Source of the DNA: Coffea arabica
Lineage: Eukaryota; Streptophyta; Magnoliopsida; Gentianales; Rubiaceae
NCBI RefSeq assembly: GCF_036785885.1
Contig: NC_092329.1
Span: 5,642,001 to 5,706,000 of the forward strand
Length of the DNA: 64,000 bases
Direction of reading: 5' to 3'
In this document: positions 23,415 to 33,090 of the stretch, in pieces
Layout: each line of letters begins with the position of its first letter
How positions within the stretch are numbered: position 1 is the stretch's first letter
Notes under the pieces: generated by a model
The model's input: the letters and a program-made list of their open reading frames with translations, nothing else
Databases searched by the model: none
Told to the model about the DNA's origin: nothing
Translations under genes and position numbers: made by a program

Positions 23415-23869
23415 TCAAGCTCTTAGATTTTCCATATATTGGCCATCAACATTGCAAGTCGATGTTGGGATAAATTCTACTGCTGCAATGCGCCTTAGAT
23501 ATCTCCAGTAGTCACCGTAGGGAGATGAACCAATTGTGGTGCAGTTGTAGTTCATCACTTTTCCAGAAACAGGATCATTGCTGTAAGCAAATATTACGTC
23601 ATTCTTTGTGAAGCATTCTGCTACTGCTTTTGGAGAAGAAACTACCACTACATTACGGACTCCAAATTTAAGAAACATAGCATCACCATACTGTCAGAAA
23701 GGTTGTGCATAAATCTGTGAGTTGGCCTTTTCGCGAGATGGAGATGACCTATAATAGGAAGAGCTTTTGGACCTGGTGGTAGATTTTTAGGCTTTCTGAA
23801 ACTGAATTTGAGAAGAATGAAGGAAAGGGAGAATAAAAGAACCAAGTTAAGGTACTGATTGGCTCCCAT
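23415..23869 (-). pseudogene. CYP81-like P450 pseudogene, N-terminal fragment
   Basis: It starts with an ATG at 23869 and a normal ER-anchor helix, followed by the proline hinge [17 protein letters not shown]. Near 23691 the frame breaks by one base (after HNLSDS). The next frame resumes as MFLKFGVRNVVVVSSPKAVA and continues through ECFTKNDVIF and YGDYWRYLRR (the C-helix WxxxR). It ends at a stop near 23415 after a degenerate tail. Everything from about the D helix on is absent, including the haem-binding Cys. Its order relative to the next fragment (which carries only the 3' part, at 24.5-25.3 kb) is reversed from that expected of one gene, so these are two separate remnants or a rearranged one. 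Confidence 0.85.
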
Positions 23870-24499
23870 TTTCTCCCAGCCCTATTATCATTTGTAACTT
23901 GTAAGCCCCAATTGATTGTATAGATTGAATTCAGGATTGATTTTTGACACTCATTTATAGACCCCTGTCTGACCACTTTACTTATACATGGTTCATCGGA
24001 GATTTACCTTCTGAACATTATGTCTGGTGAGTTAATGAAAGAGTGAAAATCTGGGAAGCTCCTAAATTATCACCTTGTTCACTTTGGGCCGCTGATCTAA
24101 ATTTTGTTTCGGATTGACCTCTGAACAATTAAAAGTGCATGTTTTAAGGAATTCTGATAATTTTAGACGAAAGTCTAGCGGGAACCAAACGGCATTTTGG
24201 GGCGATTGCAACGATTAGAGTATTAACGGGGTATTGTGGTAAAGGGCTACCATTGTCTACTCAGGTTAGGAGATATAAATGCCACTCACAAAACCAAACG
24301 AACTTTCAACTATAGATGCAGTAATTTGTACTGGAAAGCATCCTTTTGCATTTAAGGACTACAATGTTGGAAAGCAATTTACTGCTGCTATCTCAGACTC
24401 CAAGTTGTGATTTCCCAAGCAATGCACCACTGCAACACGAAAATGATAGTAGTAGGCTACAGCGGCTGCAGTTATCCCTTACAGAGTTGGGATAACAAA

Positions 24500-25310
24500 T
24501 GTATCATGGTTTGTCGAGGTTGTAGAGGGCTTCCAGGGGCTCTTTCTTGGGCATGGTTAGTCCTGTCCCTTCTGTCATATCTATTTTCTGTTCGCCTTCC
24601 CTCTCCTAATCAAAGCACTGGATTAAAGCTCCCAAGGCAAGTGCTACAACCCTTCTGCCTAAATTAGTCTCCAGACAGGCTCGTCGCCCTGCACCAAATG
24701 GAATCAGCTTATATCCTTCGTTTACCCTACCATCAAATCTCTCAGGCTTGAACTTTGTTGGGTCGTCCCATATGTTTGCTACTCTCATGATGCAGTATTC
24801 ATCTTTTCATCGTTAACAAGGCAAGTAATAATTAGGAGCAAGGAAGGTTTTGTAGTAAGTATCTTACTGCACAAAGAGTAATTATAAATGCCTACATGTT
24901 AGTCACTAACATCAGAATTTGAGATTATGGTGTTATTATTACTGAATAAGTGCGCTGCAACAAATGTCAAGGAAAAACTGAAGAGGCAAACTCAAGGAAA
25001 ATGGAGAAACGTTGATGTTAGCGAAAAACTTGACAGTGTAGTCAGCTTGCGGAGAATAGACTCCAAAGTAGAAATAGAAATTAGATATAGGAGAACAAGC
25101 ATAAGTTTTCCCCATTGGCAAGACATCGTGAAGCTAAAATTCTTACCAGTATGACGGATTTGATAACTACATCAGAATCGTCGTATTCAGGATCTGTTTC
25201 TTGTAGTGATAGCATAACATCTATCAAGGTTGTCATCCTTTCATTGTTGCTTTTACCTGCCTGAACCATTTCGCTCCTGATTTCAGCCCCGATTCACATT
25301 TTTGTTCAGC
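24500..25310 (-). pseudogene. CYP81-like P450 pseudogene, C-terminal fragments
   Basis: Exon 1 remnant at about 25310-25149: it reads EIRSEMVQAGKSNN, then MTTLIDVMLSLQETDPEYDD, and ends at an intact donor (gtaaga at about 25148). Exon 2 remnant at about 24788-24500: it starts only at IWDDPTKFKPERF, so the I helix and ExxR are missing. It continues through the haem loop PFGAGRRACLETNLG, where Cys is kept but the usual following PG is lost. A TAG replaces the Trp expected after CFD, near 24606. Recognisable sequence (MTEGTGLTMPKKEPLEALYN) runs on past that stop. It is dead by truncation, motif loss and nonsense. A hAT element sits immediately upstream. Confidence 0.85.
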
Positions 25311-25333
25311 ATTATTACCTCTATCGTTGTACA

Positions 25334-26240
25334 TAGAGGTGGCAATTTGTCCCAAGTCCCAATGGGTTACCCATGCCCATGGGGATTTTGGGCGGGATGG
25401 GTATTGGATTTTGATATTGGGTTTAAAATGGGACAAATCCCAATTGTACCCATTAATTGATGGGAATACTTGGGAAATACTTGGGTACCCATTGGGCTCA
25501 AATAACAAGGGCTCTGTTTGGTTTAGCTATTTTTGGGGGGTATTTTTGAAATATTTTATTATAGCAGTGTATATGAAAAATTTTTACTATAATTTTTTTT
25601 TTAAATATTTGATATACTAATATGGATGGGATGTTTTTTGAGTTATTGCATATTACTGTAACATTGTATTTGAAAAACTTATTTTTTGAAAAAATAGCCA
25701 ATCCAAACGGAGTCTTAGATTCAAAAATTATCTTTAACAATTTTTATAGCCATACTAGAGAATATAATCTAGTAGTTTTCCTAGTCATTATCCATAAGAA
25801 TTTTCAACATTTCAGTCAATTTAGACCTGTCATCTTTGAACAATGATGATGATAAATATTCAACACCTTAAGTATCTTGGCCATTTTGATATATGTTGGA
25901 ATATGACTGTATATCTATTTTTTCCTTTATTTGTTAATACAATTTTTGATGGGAATCCTGAGTATAAAGCACTTGCATGTTTATTTAATAAAACTAAAAA
26001 AAATTTAATAAATAAAAAATATTAAAATTATATAAAAAAGTAAAAATGAATTAAAGGAAAAAAAATATGTAGAAAATAGATTTGGGTATTGGGCGGGATC
26101 AATCTAAACCCATCCCAAAGTGATCCCGCCCAAGTTAGTCCCAAAACACATATGGGTAAGATTGGGCCCAAACACATATGACTCGGTTCCATCACAAACC
26201 CAAGCAAATCCCGCCCATCCCGCCCATTTTGCCACCTCTA
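25334..26240. mobile_element. Non-autonomous hAT element with perfect TIRs and 8-bp TSD
   Basis: 907 bp. The terminal inverted repeats are tagaggtggcaa (25334-25345) and ttgccacctcta (26229-26240), perfect over 12 bp. The target duplication gttgtaca is identical on both sides (25326-25333 and 26241-26248). The 8-bp duplication and TAGxG termini are diagnostic of the hAT superfamily. The subterminal regions are rich in 'gggcgggat' and 'cccat' motifs, in inverted arrangement. No transposase is encoded. A smaller repeat with its own inverted ends (25512-25714) sits inside. It was inserted next to the truncated exon 1 of the P450 pseudogene. Confidence 0.93.
25512..25714. mobile_element. Small MITE nested in the hAT element
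   Basis: The left end 'ctctgtttggtttagcta' pairs with the right end 'tagccaatccaaacggag' with few mismatches. About 203 bp, AT-rich, no coding. The interior 'attactgtaacattgtattt' recalls the dispersed GTTTGGATTG family elsewhere in this window, so it may be a member. Target duplication not resolved. Confidence 0.6.
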
Positions 26241-26579
26241 GTTGTACATATGAAATCTGAATCTATCCGACGTTTTGGAGCGAATATTGGTACCAATGAC
26301 TCAGTAAGGATGGAAAACAATTCACTGTGAGCCTGATTTGCAAAAATCCTGCTTTGTCAAAGGGAAACAACTCAACTTTGAGTTGAGGACTTGAGATGCT
26401 GATAAATAAAAGTCACCACCAGCTATCGACTATAAGAAAAAGATTGGATTATTTGTATAATAACCCAAAACAAAGAAAGAAACGTGCCATGCTGTAGACT
26501 GGGAATCTTTGCAGCTTGAACATATATGATATATGATGAAGAGGAGACATCGGTTTTTTTTTTTCAGCAAGTTTTTCTT

Positions 26580-26870
26580 GCCTGCCACTCGTTGATAATA
26601 ACTTGATAGCTTGTACTGTCAAGATTCACAGCATCTAGTTGGCTTTCAAAGTTGATAGAGAAGTCAGATTGATTCTTGGCGCCGAATGCATAGGGCCTTC
26701 AAACGGATAGCCTTCTGCAGAGTGATTCTGCAGATAATTAAAGGGAATGTTCAATTCACCATCCTGTTCAACTTTATCCCAATCAAAATACTGGATGAAT
26801 GTACCCACTGTGAAGCTTTTCCTACTGCATCTGGAGAAGAAACTACCACTACTTTTTGCATTTGGTTCAG
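26580..26870 (-). pseudogene. Chimeric P450 scrap: 3' end joined to an exon-1 piece
   Basis: From about 26580 to 26800 the sequence matches the 3' UTR and last coding part of the P450 genes at 33.1, 38.0 and 55.4 kb (for example 'agttggctttcaaagttgat' and 'actttatcccaatcaaaata'). At about 26805 it switches without a gap to sequence like the exon-1 block encoding AVAECF/SSP ('tctggagaagaaactaccac'). The haem loop and the whole middle of the gene are absent. It looks like a deletion-joined remnant of two tail-to-head neighbours. Confidence 0.7.
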
Positions 26871-26929
26871 TTTTGTCAAAATGGTGGTGGTAAGAAAATT
26901 TTATTATAGTTCTAGAATAATGTGAAAAG

Positions 26930-27539
26930 ACTGAATATCTTTTCTTAGAAAGAGTACACCTTCAATTTGTCAACTTAAGAGGATGAGATTGGAGAACATA
27001 TTGACACCACTAATTTGCTTTTGTGTAGTTCTGTTATGGCTACTTAGCGTACCATGCAACGAAAAGGGGAGATGTCAAATTGCCAAAAAGCCAATAGGGC
27101 TGGAGCACCTTGCCAAGGATGGCTAGCCTGAATTCCCTGTTGGTAACCAAGCAAGAAAGTACCACTGCTGCCTAGATTCCAGAACCATAGGAGAACCATA
27201 GGTTTGACAGAGTCCATCTAAAGTCTAATGAATGGGCTGTTTCAAACTTTGAAGAGATCATGTAGATGACCTGTTATTTGCAGAGCTAGACGGCCCAGGG
27301 TTGTCTAATTTGGTGCCTTCTTTTCAAATACAGGGACTTGAATACAAAAGAAAACATGGAAAACAAAATAACCAAGTTGAAAAAAAGTTTTTTGACAAAA
27401 AAAAGAAAAAAAAAAAAAGTTGAAAAAAAGTTTCATATCCCATTTCACCATTTCAGTGGAACTCAATAACACAGTTTCGATGATTTATAAGCAAAACTTA
27501 TATTCCTTATTCGAATATCCTTAATTTTAGCATTCATTT
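26930..27539. other. Spacer downstream of the CYP81-like gene
   Basis: No gene supported. An A-rich tract occurs near 27387-27430. The end near 27500-27539 would hold the 3' UTR of the adjacent P450. Confidence 0.5.
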
Positions 27540-29854
27540 TCAAGGTGGCACTAAAGAATGCTGTTGAAGTATTGCTTGTCGAGGTCGGCATATAGCTTGC
27601 AAGGGCTCGACTTTTGGAATGCTAAAGCCCCTGCCTTCAGTCATGTCCACCATCTCTTCACTAGTTCTCTCCCACTCAAACACCTGAACAAGTGTTCCTA
27701 AAACCAATCCAAGCACCCTAGTTCCTATCCCTGCACCAGGGCATCCTCGCCGTCCGGCACCAAAAGGAAGCATTGTAAATCCATCGTCTCTCCTCTCCTG
27801 GTGCCTCTCTGGTATAAACTTAGTTGGATCTTCCCAGAGCTTGGGGTCTCTGTGGATGGCCCATAAGTTCACCAGCAACATTGTACCTTTCGATACATGA
27901 TATCCAGCAACAGTACAGTTTTCAGAGGCTTCATGAGGGATCAGAAGGGGAACTGGTGGATACAAACGCAGGGTCTCTTTGATTACATTCTGTAGATAAG
28001 TCAAGTTTGGCAAGTCTTGCTCTTCTAAAAGCCTGTCTTCTGGAACATGAGCATCTATCTCAGCTTTGATCTTCTTGATGGCTTCAGGTTGGTTGAGGAG
28101 CAGAGCCATTGCCCACTCCAGGCTTATTGACAGTGTATCTGTTCCAGCAATCAATAATACCTGTATAATTTGCAAGATGAACAGAATATTACACAAATTG
28201 CCATACTTGAGGTATAAAATAATTTCAGTTGACTCCCCCGAGCTATTGAGGTAGGAATCCTCTACACATAAATTGTCTATTGTCAAATTGGCCTGTAACT
28301 AATACACACACACACACACACACTACAGAGTACAAACTAATTTGAAAAACACACCCTATGGAAGTTATTAGAAATATAACTTTTTCTTTTGCAAAAGAAA
28401 AAAGTTATGATTTTTTTTTTACAAAAAAAAAAAAAAATTGGAAGTAAAAGTTATTAGAAGTAACTAAACTAAAGTAATTATCTTTAGTATACTTTAGTGA
28501 GAGTAGATTTGAAAAATCAAAAGATGACACAAAATCATTACTCCCTCCATGTCATTAAAAGTTAATCCTAAAAATTGTGTTTTTTAGGATTAACTGAAAG
28601 AAAAAAACTTTTAGGATTAACATTTAATCACATGGAGGGAGTAATCCTAAAAGTTTTGTGTTCTAAACTTTTACATGCTCTAAACTATTTGTCACCTTCA
28701 ACACATCAAAACATAGTCATTACCTTTTTACTCATGTATCCCTTAACTTCTTGTAAATGACATGAGTTGTACCATTTAAGTATTAAATATATGAGCAACT
28801 ATCAATAGGAACACATTACTGAATTCCGATTCTCAAAATTCAAAAGAAGACAAGAGGGAGTACAATCCGATTCCAACTTAAAAAACATCAGAAACAAAAA
28901 AAAAATATGTTAAAGCATTAAATGAAGATTGCAGGATGAAGACGTTACCATTATAATTCCTTTTATCAGCTCATCTGAATAATATTCATGTTCATTTTCT
29001 TGCAACGAGAGCAAATGATCTATCATGGTGGCACTTCCATTACTACCAGCTGCTAAAAGTTGCTTACGCTCATCCACCATGTCCTGCATGAACTTGTCAA
29101 GCCTTTGCATCAAAGTTGTGAATCTTTTTTCCAATCCCTTAAAATCCACCCACCTCAACAAAGGCAGATAATCCCCAAGATTCGACCTTCCACTATTCTC
29201 AAGCATTTCCCTGATCAAAAACCTCGCCTTTCTCGCCTCCTCGGCGTCCGCCACATTCTCTCCATAATACCTCTTTCCAGCCATAGTCATCGAAAGAATA
29301 TTGAAAGCAAGCTCAACAAACTTAGACTTCAAGTCCACTTTTGTTGATCCTCCACCTTCATTACACTTGTGCATCAGTTCCCTTAATAGCAGCATCAGTT
29401 CCGTTTTTCGAGTACCTGTGAAAACAGCAATACGAGCTGGAGAGAAAATCTCCAATGCTGCTAAACGGCGAAGATTTCGCCAATGATCTCCATAAGGGGC
29501 TACGCTGATGGTGGTGTAGTTGTAACTGAAGTGTTTTGATGAAAGGCTTCGAGGGCGGTTCGCAAAGATGATGTCGTTCTTGGTGAAGCATTCTTCGACT
29601 GCTGATGGTGAGGTGACGATAAGGGCCTTACGGACGCCTAGCCGGAGAAGCAAGATTTCACCATACTTAGCCGAAAGTGATTGTAGAGTCTGGTTGAGTG
29701 GTTCTTTCAGAAGATGGAGGTGGCCTATAAGAGGAAGTGAAGGTGGACTTGGGGGTTGGTTTTTTGCGCAAGATGCTAGGTTTCTTAGCAAAATGCTGAA
29801 GATGAATAGAACGAAAATTGCAAGACATGCAGTAAGAGAATAAGTCAACTCCAT
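27540..29854 (-). CDS. CYP81-family cytochrome P450 (intact, two exons)
   Basis: Exon 1 29854-28949 (302 codons) and exon 2 28160-27540, with a phase-0 intron (gtaacg...acag, 788 bp). Predicted 508 residues, normal for plant A-type P450s. Order: N-terminal ER anchor (about 5-25); proline hinge PPSPPSLPLIGH (about 34-45); CFTKNDIIFANRP; C-helix WRNLRR; I-helix oxygen-activation motif AGTDT (307-311); ExxR as ETLR (364-367); PERH (419-422) where most P450s have PERF; haem loop FGAGRRGCPG with Cys442. The split after IKGIIM and these sequence blocks are typical of CYP81. Family members hydroxylate isoflavonoids, lignans, glucosinolates and other specialised metabolites; the substrate here is unknown. 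It needs a P450 reductase at the ER membrane. A Stowaway-like MITE lies in the intron. It is more distant from the 33-58 kb copies than they are from each other. Confidence 0.9.
28541..28641. mobile_element. Stowaway-like MITE in the P450 intron
   Basis: 101 bp. The ends are inverted repeats, ctccctccatgt and its complement acatggagggag, flanked by TA on each side (28539-28540 and 28642-28643). TA target duplication and CTCCCTCC termini are the hallmarks of Tc1/mariner-derived Stowaway elements. Non-coding. Confidence 0.82.
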
Positions 29855-29917
29855 TCTTGCCCAATTTCCCCTTTCTTTGCCCAGGCAACATCTCTATGGC
29901 TATTTGATAAGTATTTG

Positions 29918-29996
29918 GTCTCTCTCTCTCTCTCTCTCACATACATACATACATACATACATATATACATACATATATATATACATACATATATAT

Positions 29997-30047
<51 letters not shown>
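29918..30047 (+). repeat. Compound microsatellite (TC)n-(CATA)n-(TA)n
   Basis: A run of tc, then cata/atac units, then a pure ta run, from about 65 bp upstream of the P450 ATG at 29854 (in its 5' flank). Likely length-polymorphic. Confidence 0.92.
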
Positions 30048-30048
<1 letters not shown>

Positions 30049-30492
30049 CAGATACAACTTGCTAAGAAGTAATGCTCCGTAAAGTTTTGCCAACAAATGA
30101 AGACAGATCATTTCCCTGAATCAAAAAGAAGAAGTTAAAAAAGATCAAAGGCAAAAATACAAGCAAAGACATTGAATGATATGGACCCAAAACAGCAATA
30201 ATTAAATAAAAAAAAAAGGAAAGATATGGATCCATTTGCACGGTTGACATGTCTATTATCAATGAATACTGCATGGTGCTTCCATTCTGTTGATTCTTTT
30301 GGGTCAACTACACTGTTAACCACAGTGTTCCTTTCGGATTTGAAGGGCTTCAGTTGACAATGTGGAGCACACGACAAAATGGATAAGATAAATTGTCCAC
30401 AAAGAAATGGTAGGATGGCTGGTGGACAAGTTAGAAAATTGTATCCAAAATTATAGCAATTTGGACAGTAGCATGATAGTGGTAGTGGTTGG
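30048..30492. other. Upstream region of the CYP81-like gene
   Basis: No gene supported. It holds the left target duplication of the SINE at its end (30473-30492). Confidence 0.5.
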
Positions 30493-30700
30493 CCCCACGT
30501 GAATGGGCTGGTGGTTGGCGCCTCCTCCTCGGGACCGTTAGGTCCTGGGGTCGAACCTCCGCAGCAATATCAGTTCGCCGTGCATTTAACGTGCTAGGTC
30601 TAGTTGGGGCGCTGGACCGGGCCGGAGTGGGGATTAGTCGGGCCGCCTTTACGGACTTGACCCGGACACCCCACTCCGTCGACAAAAAAAACAAAAAAAA
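30493..30700 (+). mobile_element. tRNA-derived SINE (family 1)
   Basis: 208 bp. It opens 'ccccacgtgaatgggctggt' (A-box region), with box B 'ggggtcgaacctccgcag', a body shared with the SINE at 12839-13032 ('ggggattagtcgggccgcct'), and an A-rich tail. It is flanked by a perfect 20-bp target duplication beginning atgatagtgg (30473-30492 and 30701-30720). The long perfect duplication suggests a fairly recent insertion. Confidence 0.92.
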
Positions 30701-30952
30701 ATGATAGTGGTAGTGGTTGGTAATAGAAAAATTTAATACGGAAGTCTAAGATTCATATTCAGCCCAAGACATAATTAACTTCTCCTTGTCTGTTAAGAAA
30801 TCACTTTTTATGTCCTTTAGTTTATTTAGTTATTCGATTTCCATATGAATGTCCACTTTTCTCTCCTTGTGAGACGGAGAAGTGATGGCTCATGGATCGT
30901 AGAAAGAGCCTATAATTCACTCACAAGTAATCTTTACATCATAATAAAACAT

Positions 30953-31078
30953 GCTGGATTGCATTTTTCTCAATTTTTTGTAAAAAAATTACTGTAGCGA
31001 TTTAATATATGTAAGTTAAAAGGATGATTGAAAAATGTGGTCACGGAAAACGTAGTAATTTTTCTTTCCAAACAAGAC
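30953..31078 (+). repeat. Dispersed GTTTGGATTG-type MITE copy
   Basis: It begins 'gctggattgcatttttctca', holds 'attactgtagcgatttaata' and 'gatgattgaaaaatgtggtc', and ends 'tttccaaacaag'. It is collinear with the copy at 9721-9858. Another partial copy begins at 31141. Confidence 0.55.
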
Positions 31079-31140
31079 ATAGCCAGTGCGTTTAGGCATG
31101 GAAAAAGAAATGTTCGACAATCCGTTGAAAGTTGGACAGC

Positions 31141-31258
31141 TTGTTTGGATTGTTATTTTTTAAATTTTTGCGGAAAAATATAGTGTAACAATTTAATGTA
31201 TGTGACATAAAAAAAATGATTAATTGTCTCAACAAACTTAATATCTCTCTTGTTCAAA
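31141..31258 (+). repeat. Dispersed GTTTGGATTG-type MITE copy, partial
   Basis: 'ttgtttggattgttatttttt' at the start, 'gtgtaacaatttaatgtatg' inside, and an eroded end near 'gttcaaaca'. Directly follows the copy at 30953-31078. Confidence 0.45.
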
Positions 31259-31259
31259 C

Positions 31260-32200
31260 ACTAGTTTTTTATGAGGAAATAAGTTTGTCACCCTAATTCT
31301 TGCTATGGTTAGAGTATTATTCAAATGATACTACTGCTTTATCCTGTTTCAAGCTCGATTTTGTCAGTTCTTTTAAATTACTGAGCGTGTATAAGCAGGA
31401 AAGCAAATAAGCTTGTTTCTCAACCTGAAAACAGTTGACTGATGAAGCAAAACAATGTACAAAACGTACATAGAAAATTTTTGCTTGTTCTCATGAAACT
31501 CTATATTTTATGTTTAATCGTTTGTTGGTTTATCAACCTTTAGCTGCTCTTTAAAACGTGTATAGCCCAAGGAAGATCCTTTTTTTTTTGGGCTAACTCC
31601 ACCTGCATCAAATTGTATTTAGGCTTTATTGCTTGGGTCTCCTTAAATGAAGCGCATGGGGACTGGATCGACTCCACTGATTAATTTGGTTGTCAACCAT
31701 AGTAGTGTCTTTTTTCGGGTTTGTGCATTGTGGAGCTTTAGATGCTAATTTCCAGCCCAGAACGAAAGAAATGCAACACAATATTGAATGCGAGGAAACT
31801 GCACAGTAGCCAGCAGGTGGTCGACAGTTGAGCAAATTGTATATTCGTGTCATCAATACAAAGTTATAGCTATTAAGTATTAACAATAGCCATGATGACG
31901 ATGATGATTGAGATGGATGATCTAATAACCAAGTCCAAGGTTCAAATTCAGTTTAGAACATCCTGAGTGGACAAGAGGTTTCTAAAGAGATTGATTTACT
32001 ACAGAAACTTGTTTACTGGAGTAGTATTTTATGATCTATTGGCTAATTTATCAGAGTAGGCATTCCTCATGTTTCCTATGAAAATACCAGGTGGTTTTTT
32101 TTTAAGGGTTGGCTCTAATCCTTACAAAGAGAAAGGGAGAAAAGACGACTGCTTGAGAATTGAACTACACTCAATCAATTAAGTTGGGTCTCGGAGAAAT
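31260..32200. other. Spacer before the triplicated P450 block
   Basis: No supported gene. The minus-strand frame at 31626-31886 has no recognisable feature. Confidence 0.5.
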
Positions 32201-32209
32201 AAGTGCAGA

Positions 32210-32560
32210 TGTTGGGGAAAAGCGTGTAGAACTCAGAGTCAGCTTCTTGCAAAGACAATAATGATTGGATTATGGTCTTGCTTTGATCAGGTGATGAGGC
32301 TGAACCACTTTCAGTTCTTCGAATTTCCTCAATCAGATCGTGCATGAACTCATCAAACTTCCTCTGGTAATTCTCCAACATCTTCCTACACTTTTTCCCA
32401 AGGCCAAACCACCTCATTATATGCACATATTTACAAATGTCCGTGGGCAACTTCGCCGAAAACATATGATCAGTCGACATTGTTGGAAATTGTAACGAAG
32501 ATTAATGTCCAGTAGAGGACCTCCAAATCCAAAGCCATGCTCCAGAAGCTAAGGCAAGTG
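32210..32560 (-). pseudogene. P450 relic, exon-1 end only (block 1)
   Basis: The minus strand reads KLPTDICKYVHIMRWFGLGK, then NYQRKFDEFMHDLIEEIRRT and TIIQSLLSLQEADSEFYTL: the F-G loop to end of exon 1 of a CYP81-like gene. It ends just short of the splice donor. Upstream 'cctctactgg' sequence matches the same place in the other two relics. No start, I helix or haem region. It is more distant from the D/E/F-type genes than they are from one another. Confidence 0.8.
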
Positions 32561-33090
32561 ATGTAGCCATGTAAGTTTCACACTTCCACTTTATCTGTCT
32601 GATATAGGCAGTTAACAATGGCCAAAGAGACAGCAACATTAGCCTGATATATATAGATGGCAAAAGAGGAGAGATTCCATAGATATCTGCCTACCTGCCA
32701 CAGAAGTAGTATGACCTTCCACCAACGTTGGATTTTGTACTTGTTAGCTGCACTAAGATACTTGCATTCCCCTAGAAACAAACACTATATATAAGATATA
32801 AAGGGAGCAGTTGTTGTGACTTAATATTATTGTATTTTAGATTAGGTCACAAAGTCTCGTATAAAAATTGGTGAAAGTAACTTGCGATTTAAGGGGTATG
32901 TGTACATTTATTACTTTTTCACATCGTACACAATATTCAAGCTGTTCAACGTGAAACACACATAACTATTACTAGTCGTAAACACAAATAAAGATTTTGT
33001 ACACAGAGGATGGCTATGTTCTCGTACAAGTCTTGGCTGATAACAACTTGATAGCTTGCACTACCACAAGTCATAGCTTCTAGTTGGCTT

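Noticed and set aside
28853-28863. 'gagggagtac' as the end of a second Stowaway element in the intron
   Set aside because: No partner end with a TA duplication could be paired with it.
29877-30111. Frames full of Tyr-Ile repeats
   Set aside because: Translation of a microsatellite.
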